A DNA stretch of 64,000 bases from Callipepla californica brunnescens (taxonomy: Eukaryota; Chordata; Aves; Galliformes; Odontophoridae): contig JALIRH010000095.1 in NCBI GenBank assembly GCA_023055505.1, forward strand, positions 1,240,001 through 1,304,000, written 5' to 3'. How positions within the stretch are numbered: the stretch's first letter is position 1; each line of letters begins with the position of its first letter. The position numbers and the translations under genes were made by a program. Positions 44,706-56,342 of the stretch are shown one piece after another. Under the pieces are notes generated by a model, which saw only the letters and a program-made list of their open reading frames with translations, was not told where the DNA came from and did no database searches.

Positions 44706-45683
44706 CGATGGGCTTTTGGAATAGCTACTGTGGACACAGATAGCATTAAGCAACTATCTGTTTTACCTGGCCTGTCAGAAGATCCATCTGTTGTGGGGTT
44801 GCTACAAGTGGAGGAGCAACAGGTACCAATTGCTACAAAAACGGTGCACAGACGGCAGTACCACACCAACAGGGATTCCTTGCTCCCCATTCATCATCTG
44901 ATTCGTCAGCTAGAGAGCCAGGGAGTGATCAGCAAAACTCACTCCCCGTTTAACAGCCCCATATGGCCAGTGCGTAAAGCCAACGGAGAATGGAGGTTGA
45001 CGGTAGATTACCGTGGCCTGAACGAAGTCACACCTCCACTGAGTGCTGCTGTGCCAGACATGCTTCAACTCCAGTATGAACTGGAGTCAAAAGCAGCCAA
45101 GTGGTATGCCACCATTGACATTGCTAACGCCTTCTTTTCAATTCCCTTGGCCACAGAATGCAGGCCACAGTTTGCCTTCACCTGGAGAGGCGTTCAGTAC
45201 ACCTGGAACCGTTTGCCCCAGGGGTGGAAGCACAGCCCAACCATTTGCCATGGGTTGATCCAAACTGCATTGGAACAGGGTGCTGCTCCTGAGCATCTGC
45301 AGTACATCGATGATATTGCTGTATGGGGCAATACAGCAGAGGAAGTTTTTAAGAAAGGAGAGACAATAATACAGATCCTCCTGCGAGCTGGCTTCGCTAT
45401 TAAGCGAAGCAAAGTGAAAGGACCTGCACAAGAAATTCAGTTCCTAGGCATAAAGTGGCAAGATGGACATCGTCACATCCCAACAGATGGGATTGACAAA
45501 ATTACTGCCATGTCTCCACCCACCAGTAAGACAGAGAGCCAAGCTTTTCTGGGTGTAGTGGGATTTTGGAGACTGCATGTTCCAAACTACAGCCTCATTG
45601 TGAGCCCCCTTTATCAGGTGACCTCTGGAAGAAGAATGATTTTGTGTGGGGCCCTGAGCAGCAGCAGGCTTTTGAGCAAATGA
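44706..45683 (+). pseudogene. ERV-L-like reverse transcriptase
   Basis: The long open stretch (from ATG 44,730, 317 codons) is in the gag frame. RT motifs appear in order: PIWPVRKANGEWRLTVDYRG (fingers), ATIDIANAFFSIPL (first catalytic Asp), LPQGWKHSPTICH, YIDDIAVWG with YIDD at codons 192-195 (45,303-45,314), and EIQFLGIKW. The RT core is complete, but a shift of frame near 45,620 moves the connection/RNase H part into another frame. It is therefore broken as a polyprotein. Confidence 0.88.
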
Positions 45684-46262
45684 AGCAGGAGATAGCCCGT
45701 GCCGTGGCCCTGGGGCCAGTGCGGACAGGACAGGATGTAAAGAACATCCTCTACACTGCTGCTGGAAAGGAAGGTCCCACTTGGAGTTTGTGGCAAAGAG
45801 CTTCTGGAGAGACCCGAGGCCGACCCCTTGGTTTCTGGAGTCGAGCATACAGGGGGTCTGAGGAGCGCTACACTCCAACTGAGAAGGAGATCTTAGCCGC
45901 ATATCAGGGGGTTTGAGCTGCTTCTGAAGTAATCGGTACTGAAACGCAGCTCCTTCTGGCACCTCGACTGCCAGTACTGAACTGGATGTTTAAAGGAACA
46001 GTTCCCTCTACCCATCATGCTACTGATGCCACTTGGAGTAAGTGGATTGCGCTGATTACACAGCGAGCTCGGATGGGGAACCCCAACCGTTCAGGAATCC
46101 TGGAGGTGATCATGGACTGGCCTGAAGGTAAAAAGTTTGGAACAACCCCAGCAGAGGAGGTGTCACGTGCTAAAGAAGCCTCACCATATAATGAACTAAC
46201 AGAAGATGAAAAGAGATACGCCCTGTTCACAGATGGATTGTGTCGCTTTGTGGGAAAGCCCG
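45620..46262 (+). pseudogene. ERV-L-like connection and RNase H remnant, cut off
   Basis: In a frame different from RT, the sequence encodes FVWGPEQQQAFEQMKQEIAR (connection domain), PLGFWSRAYRGSEERYTPTE, a TGA at 45,914-45,916, and then LTEDEKRYALFTDGLCRFVG, the start of RNase H with its first Asp. The element stops about 10 codons later at the minisatellite boundary. No integrase follows. Frameshift, stop and truncation make it inactive. Confidence 0.82.
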
Positions 46263-49200
46263 ATTGCTGCCCCATAGCTGCCCCATAGCCTCGCCATAGC
46301 TTCCTCTTAGCTGCCCCACTGCAGCCCCATAGCTGCCTCACTGCTGCCCCATCGCTGACCCACTACTGCCTCACTGCTGCCCCATAGCTTCCCAATAGCT
46401 GCCTCACCGTTGCCGCATATCTGCCCCATAGCCTCCCCACAGCCTCCTCATAGCTACCCAATAGCTGCCTCACTGGTGCACCATAGCTGCCCCAGAGCCT
46501 CGCCATAGCCTCATCATAGCTGCCCCACTGCTGCCCCATTGCTACCTCCCTGCTGCCCCATAGCCGCCCCATGGCTGTCTAATACCCGCCCCATAACTGC
46601 CCTATAGCCTCCCTGTAGCCTCCTCATAGCTGTCTCACTGCTACCCCATAGCTGCCTCATAGCCGCCCCATAGCCACCCCATAGCTTCCTCACTGCTGCC
46701 CCATAGCTGCTCCATAGCCTCCCCATAGCCTCCTCAGAGCTGCCCCATAGCTGCCCTATAGCCTCCTCATAGCTGTCCCACTGCTGCCCCATAGCTGCCC
46801 CGTGGCTGCCTCATAGCTGTCAAACTGCTGCCCCATTGACGCCCCATAGCTTCCTCACTGATGCACCATAGCTGCCCCATAGCCTCCCCATAGCCTCTTT
46901 ATAGCTGCCCCACTGCTGCCCCTTAGATGCCCAATGGCTGCCTCATAGCCGCCCCGTAGCTGCCCCACTGCTGCCCCATAGCCTCCCCATTGCCTCTTTA
47001 TAGCTGCCTCACTTCTGCCCCACAGCCGCCCCATGGCTGCCTCATACCTGCCCCATAGCTGCCTCATAGCCGCTCCATAGCTGCTGCATAGGCTCCTCGG
47101 AGCTGCCCCATAGCTTCCTCAATGCGGCCCCAGAGCTGCCCAACTGCAGCCCCATGGTTGCCTCATAGCTTTTCCATAGCTGCCCCATAGCCTCCCCATA
47201 GCCGCCCCATAGCTGCCTCACTGCATCTTCATAGCTGCCCCGTAGTCTCCCCATAGCCTCCTCATACCTGTCCCATCGCTGCCTCTCTGCTGCCCCATAG
47301 TTGCCCCGTAGCCTCCTCATAGCTACCCCACTACTGCCCCATACCTGCCCCACTGCTGCTACATATCCACCCCATAGATGTCTCACTGGTGTCCCATTGC
47401 CACCCCATGGCTGCCTAATAGCCGCCCCATTGCTGCCCCACTGCTGCCCCATAGCTGCACCATGGCTGCCTCATAGCTGTCCAATACCTGCCCTATAGCC
47501 TACCCATAGCCTCCTCATAGCTCTCTCACTGCTTCCCCATAGTTGCCCCATGGCTGCCTTGTAGCCGCCCCATAGCTGGTCCATAGCCTCCTCTTAGCTG
47601 CCCCACAGCCGTTTGATGGCTGCCCCATGGCTACCCCATAGCTGCCCCACTTCTGCCCCATAGCCTCCCCATAGTCTCCTCATAGCTGCCTCACTGCTGC
47701 CCCATAGCTGCCTCATAACTGCAAAACTGCTGCCCCATTGCCGCCTCGTAGCTTCCTCACTGATGCACAATAGCTGCCCCATAGCCTCCCCATAGCTTCC
47801 TCTTAGCTGCCCCACTGCAGCCCCATAGCTGCAGCACTTATGCCCCATAGCTGACCCACTACTGCCTCACTGCTGCCCCATAGCCTCCCCATAGCTGCCT
47901 CACTGCTGCCCCTAGCTGCCTCACTGGTGCCCCAGACGTACCCCATGGCTGCCCCATAGCCTCCCCATAGCTGCCTCACTGGTGCCACAGACGTACCCCA
48001 TGGCTGCCTCATAGCCGCCCCATAGCTGCCCCATTACTGCCCCATAGCCTCCCCATACTTGCCCCATAGCTGTCTCACTGCTGCCCCATAGCCACCCCAT
48101 AGCTGCCTCCCTGCTCCACCATAGCTTCCCTATGTCTGCCTCATCGCCACCCCATAGCTGCCTCATAACCTCTCGATATCTGCTCCATAGCTGCCCCACT
48201 GCTGCCCCATACCTGCCCCATAGCCTCCCCATAGCCGTCCCATAGCTGCCTCACTGCTGCCCCATGGTGCCCAATAGCTGCCCAATAGCTGCCCCACTAC
48301 TGCCCCATAGCCGCTCTATAGCTGCCTCATCGGCTTCCCATAGCCTCCTCATAGCTGCCTCATTGCTGCCTCACTGCTGCCCAATAGCTGCCCCATAGCC
48401 TCCCCATAGTCTCCTCATAGTTGCCCCACTGCTGCCCCATAGACGCCCCATAGCTGCCTCACTGCTGCTTCATAGCTGCCCCATAGCCTCCCAATTGCCT
48501 CCTCTTAGCTGCCACACCGCTGCCCCAGAGCTGCTTGATAAGTGCCTCATACCTGTCCCATAGCTGCCTCACTGCTGCCCCATAGCCTCCTCATAGCCTC
48601 CTCATATCTGCCCCACTGCTGCTCCATATCCGCCCCATAGCTGCCCGACTGCTGCCCCGTAGCCTCCCCATAGCTGCCTCACTGGTGCCCCAAAACTGCC
48701 TCACTGCTGCCCCATAGCCTCCCCATAGCCTCCTCATAGCTGCCCAACTGCTGCCCCATAGCTGCCTCACTGCTTCCCCACTACTGCCCCATAGCCTCCT
48801 CATAGCTACCTCATATCTGCCCCACTGCTGCTCCATATCCGCCCCATAGCTGCCCGACTGCTGCCCCGTAGCCTCCCCATAGCTGCCTCACTGGTGCCCC
48901 AAAACTGCCTCACTGCTGCCCCATAGCCTCCCCATAGCCTCCTCATAGCTGCCCAACTGCTGCCCCATAGCTGCCTCACTGCTTCCCCACTACTGCCCCA
49001 TAGCCTCCTCATAGCTACCTCATAGCTGCCTCACTTCTGCCCCTTACCTGCCCCACTACTTCCCCATAGCTGCCCCACTAATGCCCCATAGCTGCCCCAT
49101 AGCCTCTCCTGAGCCGCCACATAGCTGCCTCACTACTGCCCCATAGCTGCCCAACTGCTGCCTCATAGCTGCCAAACTACTGCCCCATAGCCGCCCCAAA

Positions 49201-51896
49201 GCTGTTTCAAATCTGCTCCATAGCTGCCCCATAGCCTCCTCATAGCTGTTCTATAGCTAGCTCACTGCTGCCCCATAGCTGCCCCATAGCCTCCCTATAG
49301 CTTCCTCTTAGATGCCCCACTGCGGCCCCATAGCTGCAGCACTAATGCCCCATAGCTGACCCACTACTGCCTCACTGCTGCCCCATAGCTTCTCAATAGC
49401 TACCTCAACGTTGCCACATATCTGCCCCATAGCCTCCCCACAGCCTCTTCATAGCTACCCAATAGCTGCCTCACTGGTGCACCATAGCTGCCCCAGAGCC
49501 TCGCCATAGCCTCATCATAGCTGCTCCACTGCTGCCCCATTGCTACCTCCCTGCTGCCCCATAGCCGCCCCATGGCTGCCTAATAGCCGCCCAATAGCTG
49601 CCCCACTGCTGCCCCATTGATGCCTTATATCTGCCCGACTACTGCCACATAGCCACTATATACCTGCCCCATAGCCTCCCCATAGCCTCCTCAAAGCTGC
49701 CCCATAGCTGCCCTCTAGCCTCCTCATAGCTGTCCCACTGCTGTCCCATAGCTGCCCCGTGACTGCCTCATAGCTGTCAAACTGCTGCCCTAAAGACGCC
49801 CCATAGCTTCCTCACTGATGCACCATAGCTGCCGCACAGCCTCTCCATAGCCTCTTTATAGCTGCCCAACTGCTGCCCCATAGCTGCCTCACTGCTTCCC
49901 CACTACTGCCCAATAGCTACCCCATAGCTGCCTCACTGCTGCCCCATATCTGCCCCACTACTTCCCCATAGCTGCCCCACTAATGCCCCATAGCTGCCCC
50001 ATAGCCTCTCCTGAGCTGCCACATAGCTGCCTCACTACTGCCCCAACTGCTGCCCAACTGCTGCCTCATAGCTGCCAAACTACTGCCCCACAGCCACCCC
50101 AAAGCTGTTTCAAATCTGCTCCATAGCTGCCCCATGGCTGCCTTATAGCCGCACCATAGCTGCTTCACTGCTGCCACATATCTGCCCCATAGCCGCCTCA
50201 TAACTGCCTCACTGCTGCTTCATAGCCGCCCCATAGCCTCCTCATAGCCTCCTCATATCTGCCCCACTGCTGCCACATAGCTGTCTTACTACTGCCCCAT
50301 ACCTGCCCCACTGCTGCTCCATATCCGCCCCATAGCTGCCCGACTGCTGCCCCATATCTGCCCCATAGCCTCCTCATAGCTGTTCTAAAGCTAGCTCAAT
50401 GCTGTCCGATAGCTGCCCCATAGCCTCCCCATAGCCTCCTCTTAACTGCCCCACTCGGCCCCATAGCTGCAGCACTAATGCCCCATAGCTGACCGACTAC
50501 TCCCTCATTGCTGCCCCATAGCTTCCCCATAGCTACCTCACCGTTGCCACATATCTACCCCATATCCTCCCCACAGCCTCCTCAAAGCTACCCCATAGCT
50601 GCCTCACTGTTGCACCATAGCTGCCCCATAGCCTCTCCATACCCTCCTCATTGCTGCCCCATAGCTGCCCCATAGCTTCCCCACAGCCTCCTCATAACTG
50701 TCCCATTGGTGCCCCATAGCTGCCCCATGGCTGCCTCACTGGTGTACCATAGCTGCCCCATGGCTGCCTCACTGGTGTACCATAGCTGCCCCGTAGACTC
50801 ACCATAGCCTCATCATAGCTTCCCAACTGCTGCCCCATTGCTACCTCCCTGCTGCCCTATAGCTGCCCCATAGCTGCTCCATAGCCTCCCCATAGCCTCC
50901 TCATAACTGCCCCACTAATGCCCCATAGCTGCCGCACTAATGCCCCATATTTGACTCTCTACTCCCTCACTGCTGCCCCGTAGCCTCCCTATAGCTGCCT
51001 CACTGGTGCCCCATATCTGCCTCACTGGTGCCCCATAGCTGCCCCATAGCTTCCCCACAGCCTTCTCATAGCTGCCTCACTACTTCCTCACTGCTGCCCC
51101 ATAGCTTTCTCATAGCTACCCCATAGCTGCCTCACTGCTGCCCCATATCTGCCCCACTACTTCCCCATAGCTGCCCCACTAATGCCCCATAGCTGCCACA
51201 TAGCCTCTTAATAACCGTCCCATATCTGCCCCACTGCTGCTCCATTGCCTCCCCATAACCTCCTCATAGCTGACCCATAGCTGCCCCATAGCTACCTCAC
51301 TGCTGCCCCATACGTGCCCCATGGCTGCCTAATTCCCGCCCCATAGCTGCCCCACTGCTGCCTTATATCTGCCCAACTACTGCCACATAGACGTTCTATA
51401 GCTGCCCCATAGCCTCCCCTTAGCCTCCTCATAGCTGCCCCATAGCTAGCTCTCTGCTGCCACATAGCTTCCCCATAGCCTCCTCATAGCTGTCCCACTG
51501 CTGCCCCATAGCTGCCAAAATGCTGCCCCAAAGCCGCCCCATAGCTTCCTCACTGATGCACCATAGCTGCCCCATAGCCTCCCATAGCCTCCTTATAGCT
51601 GCCTCACTGCTACTCCATAGCTCCATCACTGCTGCCTCATAGCTGCCCCACTACTGCCTCATAGCTGCTTGATGGCTGCCTAATAGCCGCCCCATACCTG
51701 CCCCACTGTTGCCCCATAACTGCCCCATGGCTACCCTTAGAGCTGCCCCACTTCTGTCCCATAGCTGCCCCATAGCTGCCCCACTGCTGCCCCGTGGCTG
51801 CCTCATTTCTGCCCCATACCTGCCTTACTGCAGCCCCATAGCCGCCCCATAGCCACCCCATAGCTGCCTCATATCCTCCCCATAGCCTCCTCATAG
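46263..51896. repeat. 11-bp C-rich minisatellite, left block
   Basis: The array consists of 11-bp units such as GCTGCCCCATA, GCTGCCTCACT, GCCTCCCCATA and GCCTCCTCATA. Three units (33 bp) restore the reading frame, so minus-strand translation gives an 11-residue repeat rich in W, G, A, M and Q and many spurious open frames. The minus strand carries closely spaced GGGG runs. A 209-bp (19-unit) block is duplicated in tandem at 48,605 and 48,814, and a larger block near 46,380-46,580 recurs about 3.0 kb downstream (49,380-49,590). No gene seen. Confidence 0.95.
48605..49022. repeat. 209-bp tandem duplication within the minisatellite
   Basis: Two adjacent, nearly identical 209-bp blocks start at ATCTGCCCCACTGCTGCTCC (48,605 and 48,814). 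209 equals 19 units of 11 bp, so the duplication preserves unit phase. Confidence 0.85.
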
Positions 51897-52338
51897 ATGT
51901 TACAAGTGCTAGGGGAAAAAAGAGAGCGCCGCGCGGCCCCGGAATCCTGCCCCGCCCCTCCCCCGCTGCCGCTGCCGCTGCCGCTGCCCCTGCCCAGCCC
52001 CACCCCTAAAGCTCACAGTGCCTCCCGTACAGCCGCCGCCGCCGCTCCAACGTGCGGTTTCCGCGGCAACGGAGCCGCCGCCGCCGCCGCCGCTCCAACG
52101 CGCGGTTTCCGCAGTTTCCGCAGTTTCCGCGGTTCCCACGGCAACGGAGCCGCCGCCGCCGCCGCCGCTCCAACGCGCGGTTTCCGCGGTTTCCGCGGCG
52201 CCGCCACCGCCGCCGCCATAGTACTCCACCGCTCCGTTCATCTGCGGGGGGGGGGACTTCCGTTTCCGGCTTCCGGGACCGGCGCACGCGTAGTGCTATT
52301 CCCAGAGCCGCGCGCAGTGGGGGTGGGGCTGTTCGGCC
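51897..52338 (+). promoter_or_regulatory. CpG-island promoter embedded in the minisatellite
   Basis: GC-rich, CpG-dense unique DNA replaces the minisatellite. Three related blocks of CCG triplets each end in a CTCCAACG(T/C)GCGGTTTCCGC element. X-box-like RFX sites are GTTTCCGCGGCAAC (52,057-52,070) and GTTCCCACGGCAAC (52,132-52,145). Paired ETS-type sites in reverse (ACTTCCGTTTCCGGCTTCCG, 52,256-52,275) and an NRF1-like GCGCACGCG (52,282-52,290) precede the candidate start codon at 52,339. There is no TATA box, as is usual for a CpG-island promoter. Activity is inferred only. Confidence 0.65.
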
Positions 52339-52414
52339 ATGGCGTTGGCGGGGGGGGAGGTCGCGCAACGTGGAGCTCCTGGGGGAGCTACAGCGGCTGC
52401 TCGCGCACACGCAG
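52339..52414 (+). CDS. candidate first coding exon of an unidentified gene
   Basis: An ATG in context GGCCATGGCG (52,339) is followed by 76 nt to a consensus-like donor CGCAG|GTGGGA at 52,415. In the ATG frame the peptide is Ala/Gly-rich and low in complexity. A different frame of the same exon gives RNVELLGELQRLLAHTQ, which looks far more like protein (an amphipathic leucine helix). The two frames would be joined by a one-base change in the G7 run at 52,351-52,357. So this may be a first exon with a sequencing error or length variant in the G run, or a dead copy. No second exon is visible before the minisatellite resumes at about 52,752. I do not recognise the gene. Confidence 0.45.
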
Positions 52415-52751
52415 GTGGGAAAGGGGAGGGGGGGAGGAGTGGGGTGGCGGAGGGAGAAGGGGGGAATAGGGTGTGGGTGGGGTGGGGCGGAGTTGGGTGA
52501 GGGACGGGGATGTGGGGCTGGGGTTGGGGCTAATGGGGCTCGATGCTCGGTTCTAAGTCCGGGTGCTCAGTTAGGGGTCTGAAGGCTCTGTTATGGGGCT
52601 GGGGCTGCAGATGTGGGGTCGGGGTTATGGGGCTGGGGTCGGGGTTGTGGGTCCGGGGCCGTCGATGTGGGGGAGGGATCAGCCAGTCCTCATTGGTGGG
52701 CAACCATGGAAGGGGCGAGGACTCCAACAAAAGAAGCGGGGGGAAACCAGC
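52415..52751 (+). other. G-rich presumed first-intron start
   Basis: Strongly G-rich sequence with many GGGG runs follows the donor site and passes into repeats of GGTTATGGGGCTGGGG type (about 52,580-52,660). Then the 11-bp minisatellite resumes. No exon was recognised. Confidence 0.5.
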
Positions 52752-55700
52752 AGCCCCACTGCTGCCCCATAGCCTCCTCATAGCTGCCCCACTGCAGCCC
52801 CATGGCTGCCCCACTGCTGCCCCGCTGCCACCCCATAGCCACCCCACTGCTGCCCCATAGCTGCCCCACTACTGCCTCATAGTGGCCCCATAGCCTCCTC
52901 AGAGCTGCCCGATAGCTGCCTCATAGCCACCAGATAGCCGCCCCATAGCTGCTCCATAGCCTCCCCATAGCCTCCTCATAGCTGCAACACTGCTGCACCA
53001 TAGCTGCTCCATGGCTGTATAATAGCCGCCCGATAGCTGCCCCACGGCTTCCCAATAGCTGCCCAATAGCTGCCCGACTACTGCCACATAGCCGCTCTAT
53101 ACCTGCCCAATAGCCTCCTCATAGCTGTCCCACTGCAGCCCCATACCTGCCCCATGGCTGCCCCATTGCTGCCACATAGCCACCCCACTGCTGCCCCATA
53201 GCTGCCCCACTACTGCCTCATAGCGGCCTCATAGCCTCCTCAGAGCTGCCCGATATCTGCATCACTGCTGCCTTAGAGCCGCCCCATAGCTGCCCCACTG
53301 CTGCCCCATTGCTGCCTCACTGCAGCCCCATAGCTGCCAATGGCTGCCCCATAACCTCCTCATAGCTGCCCCACTGCTGCCCCATAGCCGCCCCATAGCT
53401 GCCCCACTGCTAACTTATAGTTGCCCCACTACTGCCCCATAGCTTCCCCACTGCTGCTCCACAGCCGCCCCAAAGCCTGCTCATAGCTGCCCCACTGCTG
53501 CCCCATATCTGCCTCATGGCTGCCTCATAGCCGCACCATAGCTGCCCCACTGCTGCCCCGTGTCTGCCTCATGGCTGCCTCATAGCCGCACCATAGCTGC
53601 CCCACTGCTGTCCCATAGCTGCCCTATAGCTTCCTCGTAGCTGCCCCACTGCTGCCCCATAGATGCAAAATGGCTGCCTCATAGCCGCTCCGTAGCTGCC
53701 CCACTGCTGCCCTATAGCATTTCCATAGCCTCTTCATAGCTGCCTCACTGCTGCCCCACAGCCACCCCATGGCTGCCTCATACCTGCCCCATAGCTGCCT
53801 CCTAGCCGCTCCATACATGCCCCATAGTCTCCCTATAGCGTCCTCATTGCTGCCCCACTACTGCCCCATAGCTGCCCCACTACTGCGTTATTGCTGCCCC
53901 ACTGCTGCCCCATAGCTGCCCCATAACGTCCTCATAGCTGCCCCATACCTGCCCCATACCTGCCTCACTGCTGCCCAATAGGTGTCCAAAGGCTGCCTAA
54001 TAGCCGCCCCATAGCTGCCCCACTGCTTCCCAATAGCTGCCTTATATCTGCCCGACTGCTGCCCCATAGCTGCCTCATAGCCTCCCCATAGTCTCCTCAT
54101 AGTTGCCCACACTGCTGCCCCATAGCCTTCCCATAGCTGCCTTAGCTGCCCCACTGCTGCCCCATATCTGCCCCATAGCCTCCTCAAGGCCTCCTCATAG
54201 CTAACCCATAGCTGCCTCACTCGTGCCCCATAGCTGCCTCTCTGCTGCCCCATAGCTGCCCCATAGCCTCCTCATAGCTGCCTCACTGCTGCCCCATATC
54301 TGCCCAACTTCTGCCTAATTGCTGCCTCACTGCTGCACCATAGCTGCCCTACGGCTGCCTCATAGTTGCCCCATAGCTGTCTCATAGCCACCCGATAGCT
54401 GCCTCCATAGCCTTCTCGTAGCTTCCTTACTGCTGCCCCATAGCTGCACCGTGGCTGCCCCATAACTGCACCGTGGCTGCCTCATAGCCGTTACATATCT
54501 GCCCCATAGCCTCCCCATAGCCTCCCCATAGCTTCCTCATAGCTGCCTCACTGCTACCCCATAGCTCCCTCGCTGCTTCCCCATAGGTGCCCCATGGCTA
54601 CCTCATAGCTGCCCCACTGCTGTCCCATAGCTGCCCCATGGCTGCCTCATAGCCACCCCATAGCTGACCCACTGCTGCCTCATAGCCACCCCATAGCTGA
54701 CCCACCGCTGCCTCATAGCTGCTCCACTACTGCCCCATAGCTGCCTCACTGGTTTCTCATACCTACCCCATGGCTGCCTCATAACCTCACCATAGCTGCC
54801 CCACTACTGCCCCATAGCCACCCCGTCGCTGCCCCATAGCCTCCCCATACTTGCCCCATAGCTGTCTCACTGCTGCCCCATAGCTGCCCCATGGCTGCCC
54901 CATAGCCGCCCCGTAGCCTCAAAGCTGCCCCACTGCTGCCCCATGGCTGCCTCTTTGTTGCCCCATACCTGCCCCACTGCTGCCCTATAGCCACCCCATA
55001 GCTGCCTCACTTCTGCCCCATAACTGCCTCATATCCTCCCCATAGCCTCCTCATAGATGCCTCACTGCTACACAATAGCTGCCCCACAGCTGCCCCATAG
55101 CTGCCTCACTGCAGCCCCATAGCTACTTTTTGTCTGCCTCAAAGATGCCCCATAGCTTCCTCATGGCCTTCCCATAGTCTCATCATAGCTGCCCCACTGC
55201 TGCCCCATAGCTGCCTTACTACTGCCCCTTGCTGCCCCAAGGCTCGCTTATAGCTACACCATAGCTGTTTCACTACTGCCACATAGCTGCCCCATGGCTG
55301 CCCCATGGCTGCTCAACTGCTGCCCCATAGTCGCCCCATAGCTGCCCCACTGCTGCCCCATACCTGCTTCATAGCCTCCCCATAGTCTCCTCCTGCTACC
55401 CCACTGCTGCCCCATAGCTGCTCCATAGCCTCTCAAGAGACTCCTCATAGCTGCCCCACTTCAGCCCCATAGCCGCCCCATAGCTGCCTCACTGCTGCCC
55501 CATTGCCACCCCATGGCTGCCTAATAGCCGCCCCATAGCTGTCCCACTGCTGCCCCATAGCTGCCTTATAGGTGCCCCACTACTGCCACATTGCCGCTCT
55601 ATAGCTGCCCCATAGCCACCCCATAGCTGCCCCCATAGCCTTCTCAATAGCTTCCTTACTGCTGCCCATAGCTGCCCCACTGCTGCCCCATAGCTGCACC

Positions 55701-56342
55701 GTGGCTGCCCCATAGCCTCCCCATAGCCTCATCATAGCTGCCTCACTGCTACCCCATAGCTCCCTCGCTGCTTCCCCATAGCTGCCCCATGGCTACCTCA
55801 TAGCTGCCCCATAGCTGCCCCACTACTGCCCCATAGCCACCCCATAGCTGCCTCACTGCTCCCCCATAGCTACATTTTGTCTGCCTCAGAGCTGCCCCAT
55901 CGCTTCCCCATGGCCTTCCCATAGCCTCGTCATAGCTGCCAAACTACTGACCCATAGCTGCTTCACTACTGCCCCATAGCTGCCCAATGGCTTCCCCATA
56001 GCCGCCCTATAGCTGCCCAACTACTGCCCCATAGCCTCCCCATAGCTGCCTCACTGCTCCCCCATAGCTGCCCCATGTCTGCCTCATCGCCGCCCCATAG
56101 CTGCCCCATAGCCTCTCGATAGCTGACCCATAGCTGCCCCATAGCCTCCTCATAGCTGCCTCACTGCTGCCTGATTGCTGCCTCACTTCTGCCCCATAGC
56201 TGCCCAATGGCTTCCTCATAGCCGCCCCATAGCTGCCCCACTGCTGCCCCATAGCTGCCTTATAGCTGCCCTACTACTGCCCCATAGCTGCCCCACTGCT
56301 GCCCAATAGCTGCCCCATAGCTTCCCCATAGCCTCCTCATAC
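52752..56342. repeat. 11-bp C-rich minisatellite, right block
   Basis: Same unit family as 46,263-51,896, resuming directly after the CpG-island segment and ending at about 56,342, where the 8-bp minisatellite starts. Variants such as GCCGCCCCATA and GCTGTCTCACT are frequent. All long open frames inside, mainly on the minus strand, follow the 33-bp periodicity. No gene seen. Confidence 0.94.

Larger units (their letters stand above)
41841..46262 (+). mobile_element. ERV-L-like endogenous retrovirus, 3'-truncated
   Basis: The provirus comprises a 5' LTR (41,841-42,381), a tRNA-Lys1,2-type primer binding site, a small membrane-protein ORF, gag, protease, RT and part of RNase H. Gag with WLLRCWDNRANSV and ERYPYKSDL, a gag-pro-pol arrangement in one shared frame, and RT with YIDDIAVWG point to class III (ERV-L/spuma-like) elements. 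The body ends within RNase H at about 46,262, where an 11-bp minisatellite takes over; integrase and 3' LTR are absent. The LTR is inserted in a CR1 fragment, so the order of events is CR1, then ERV-L, then truncation. Confidence 0.87.

Noticed and set aside
45444..45962. Minus-strand frame of 172 codons
   Set aside because: It is antisense to the ERV-L-like RT and connection domain; no motif of its own.
51909..52582. Several 67-190 codon frames over the CpG island on both strands
   Set aside because: CCG-triplet runs lack stop codons in all frames. Only the segment after the ATG at 52,339 with its donor site was kept, as a low-confidence exon.
46363..56252. Long minus-strand Trp/Gly/Ala/Met-rich frames that look like a repeat protein
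   Set aside because: An 11-bp unit gives an 11-residue period in any frame that avoids stops. The frames begin and end at random and are not under visible constraint.
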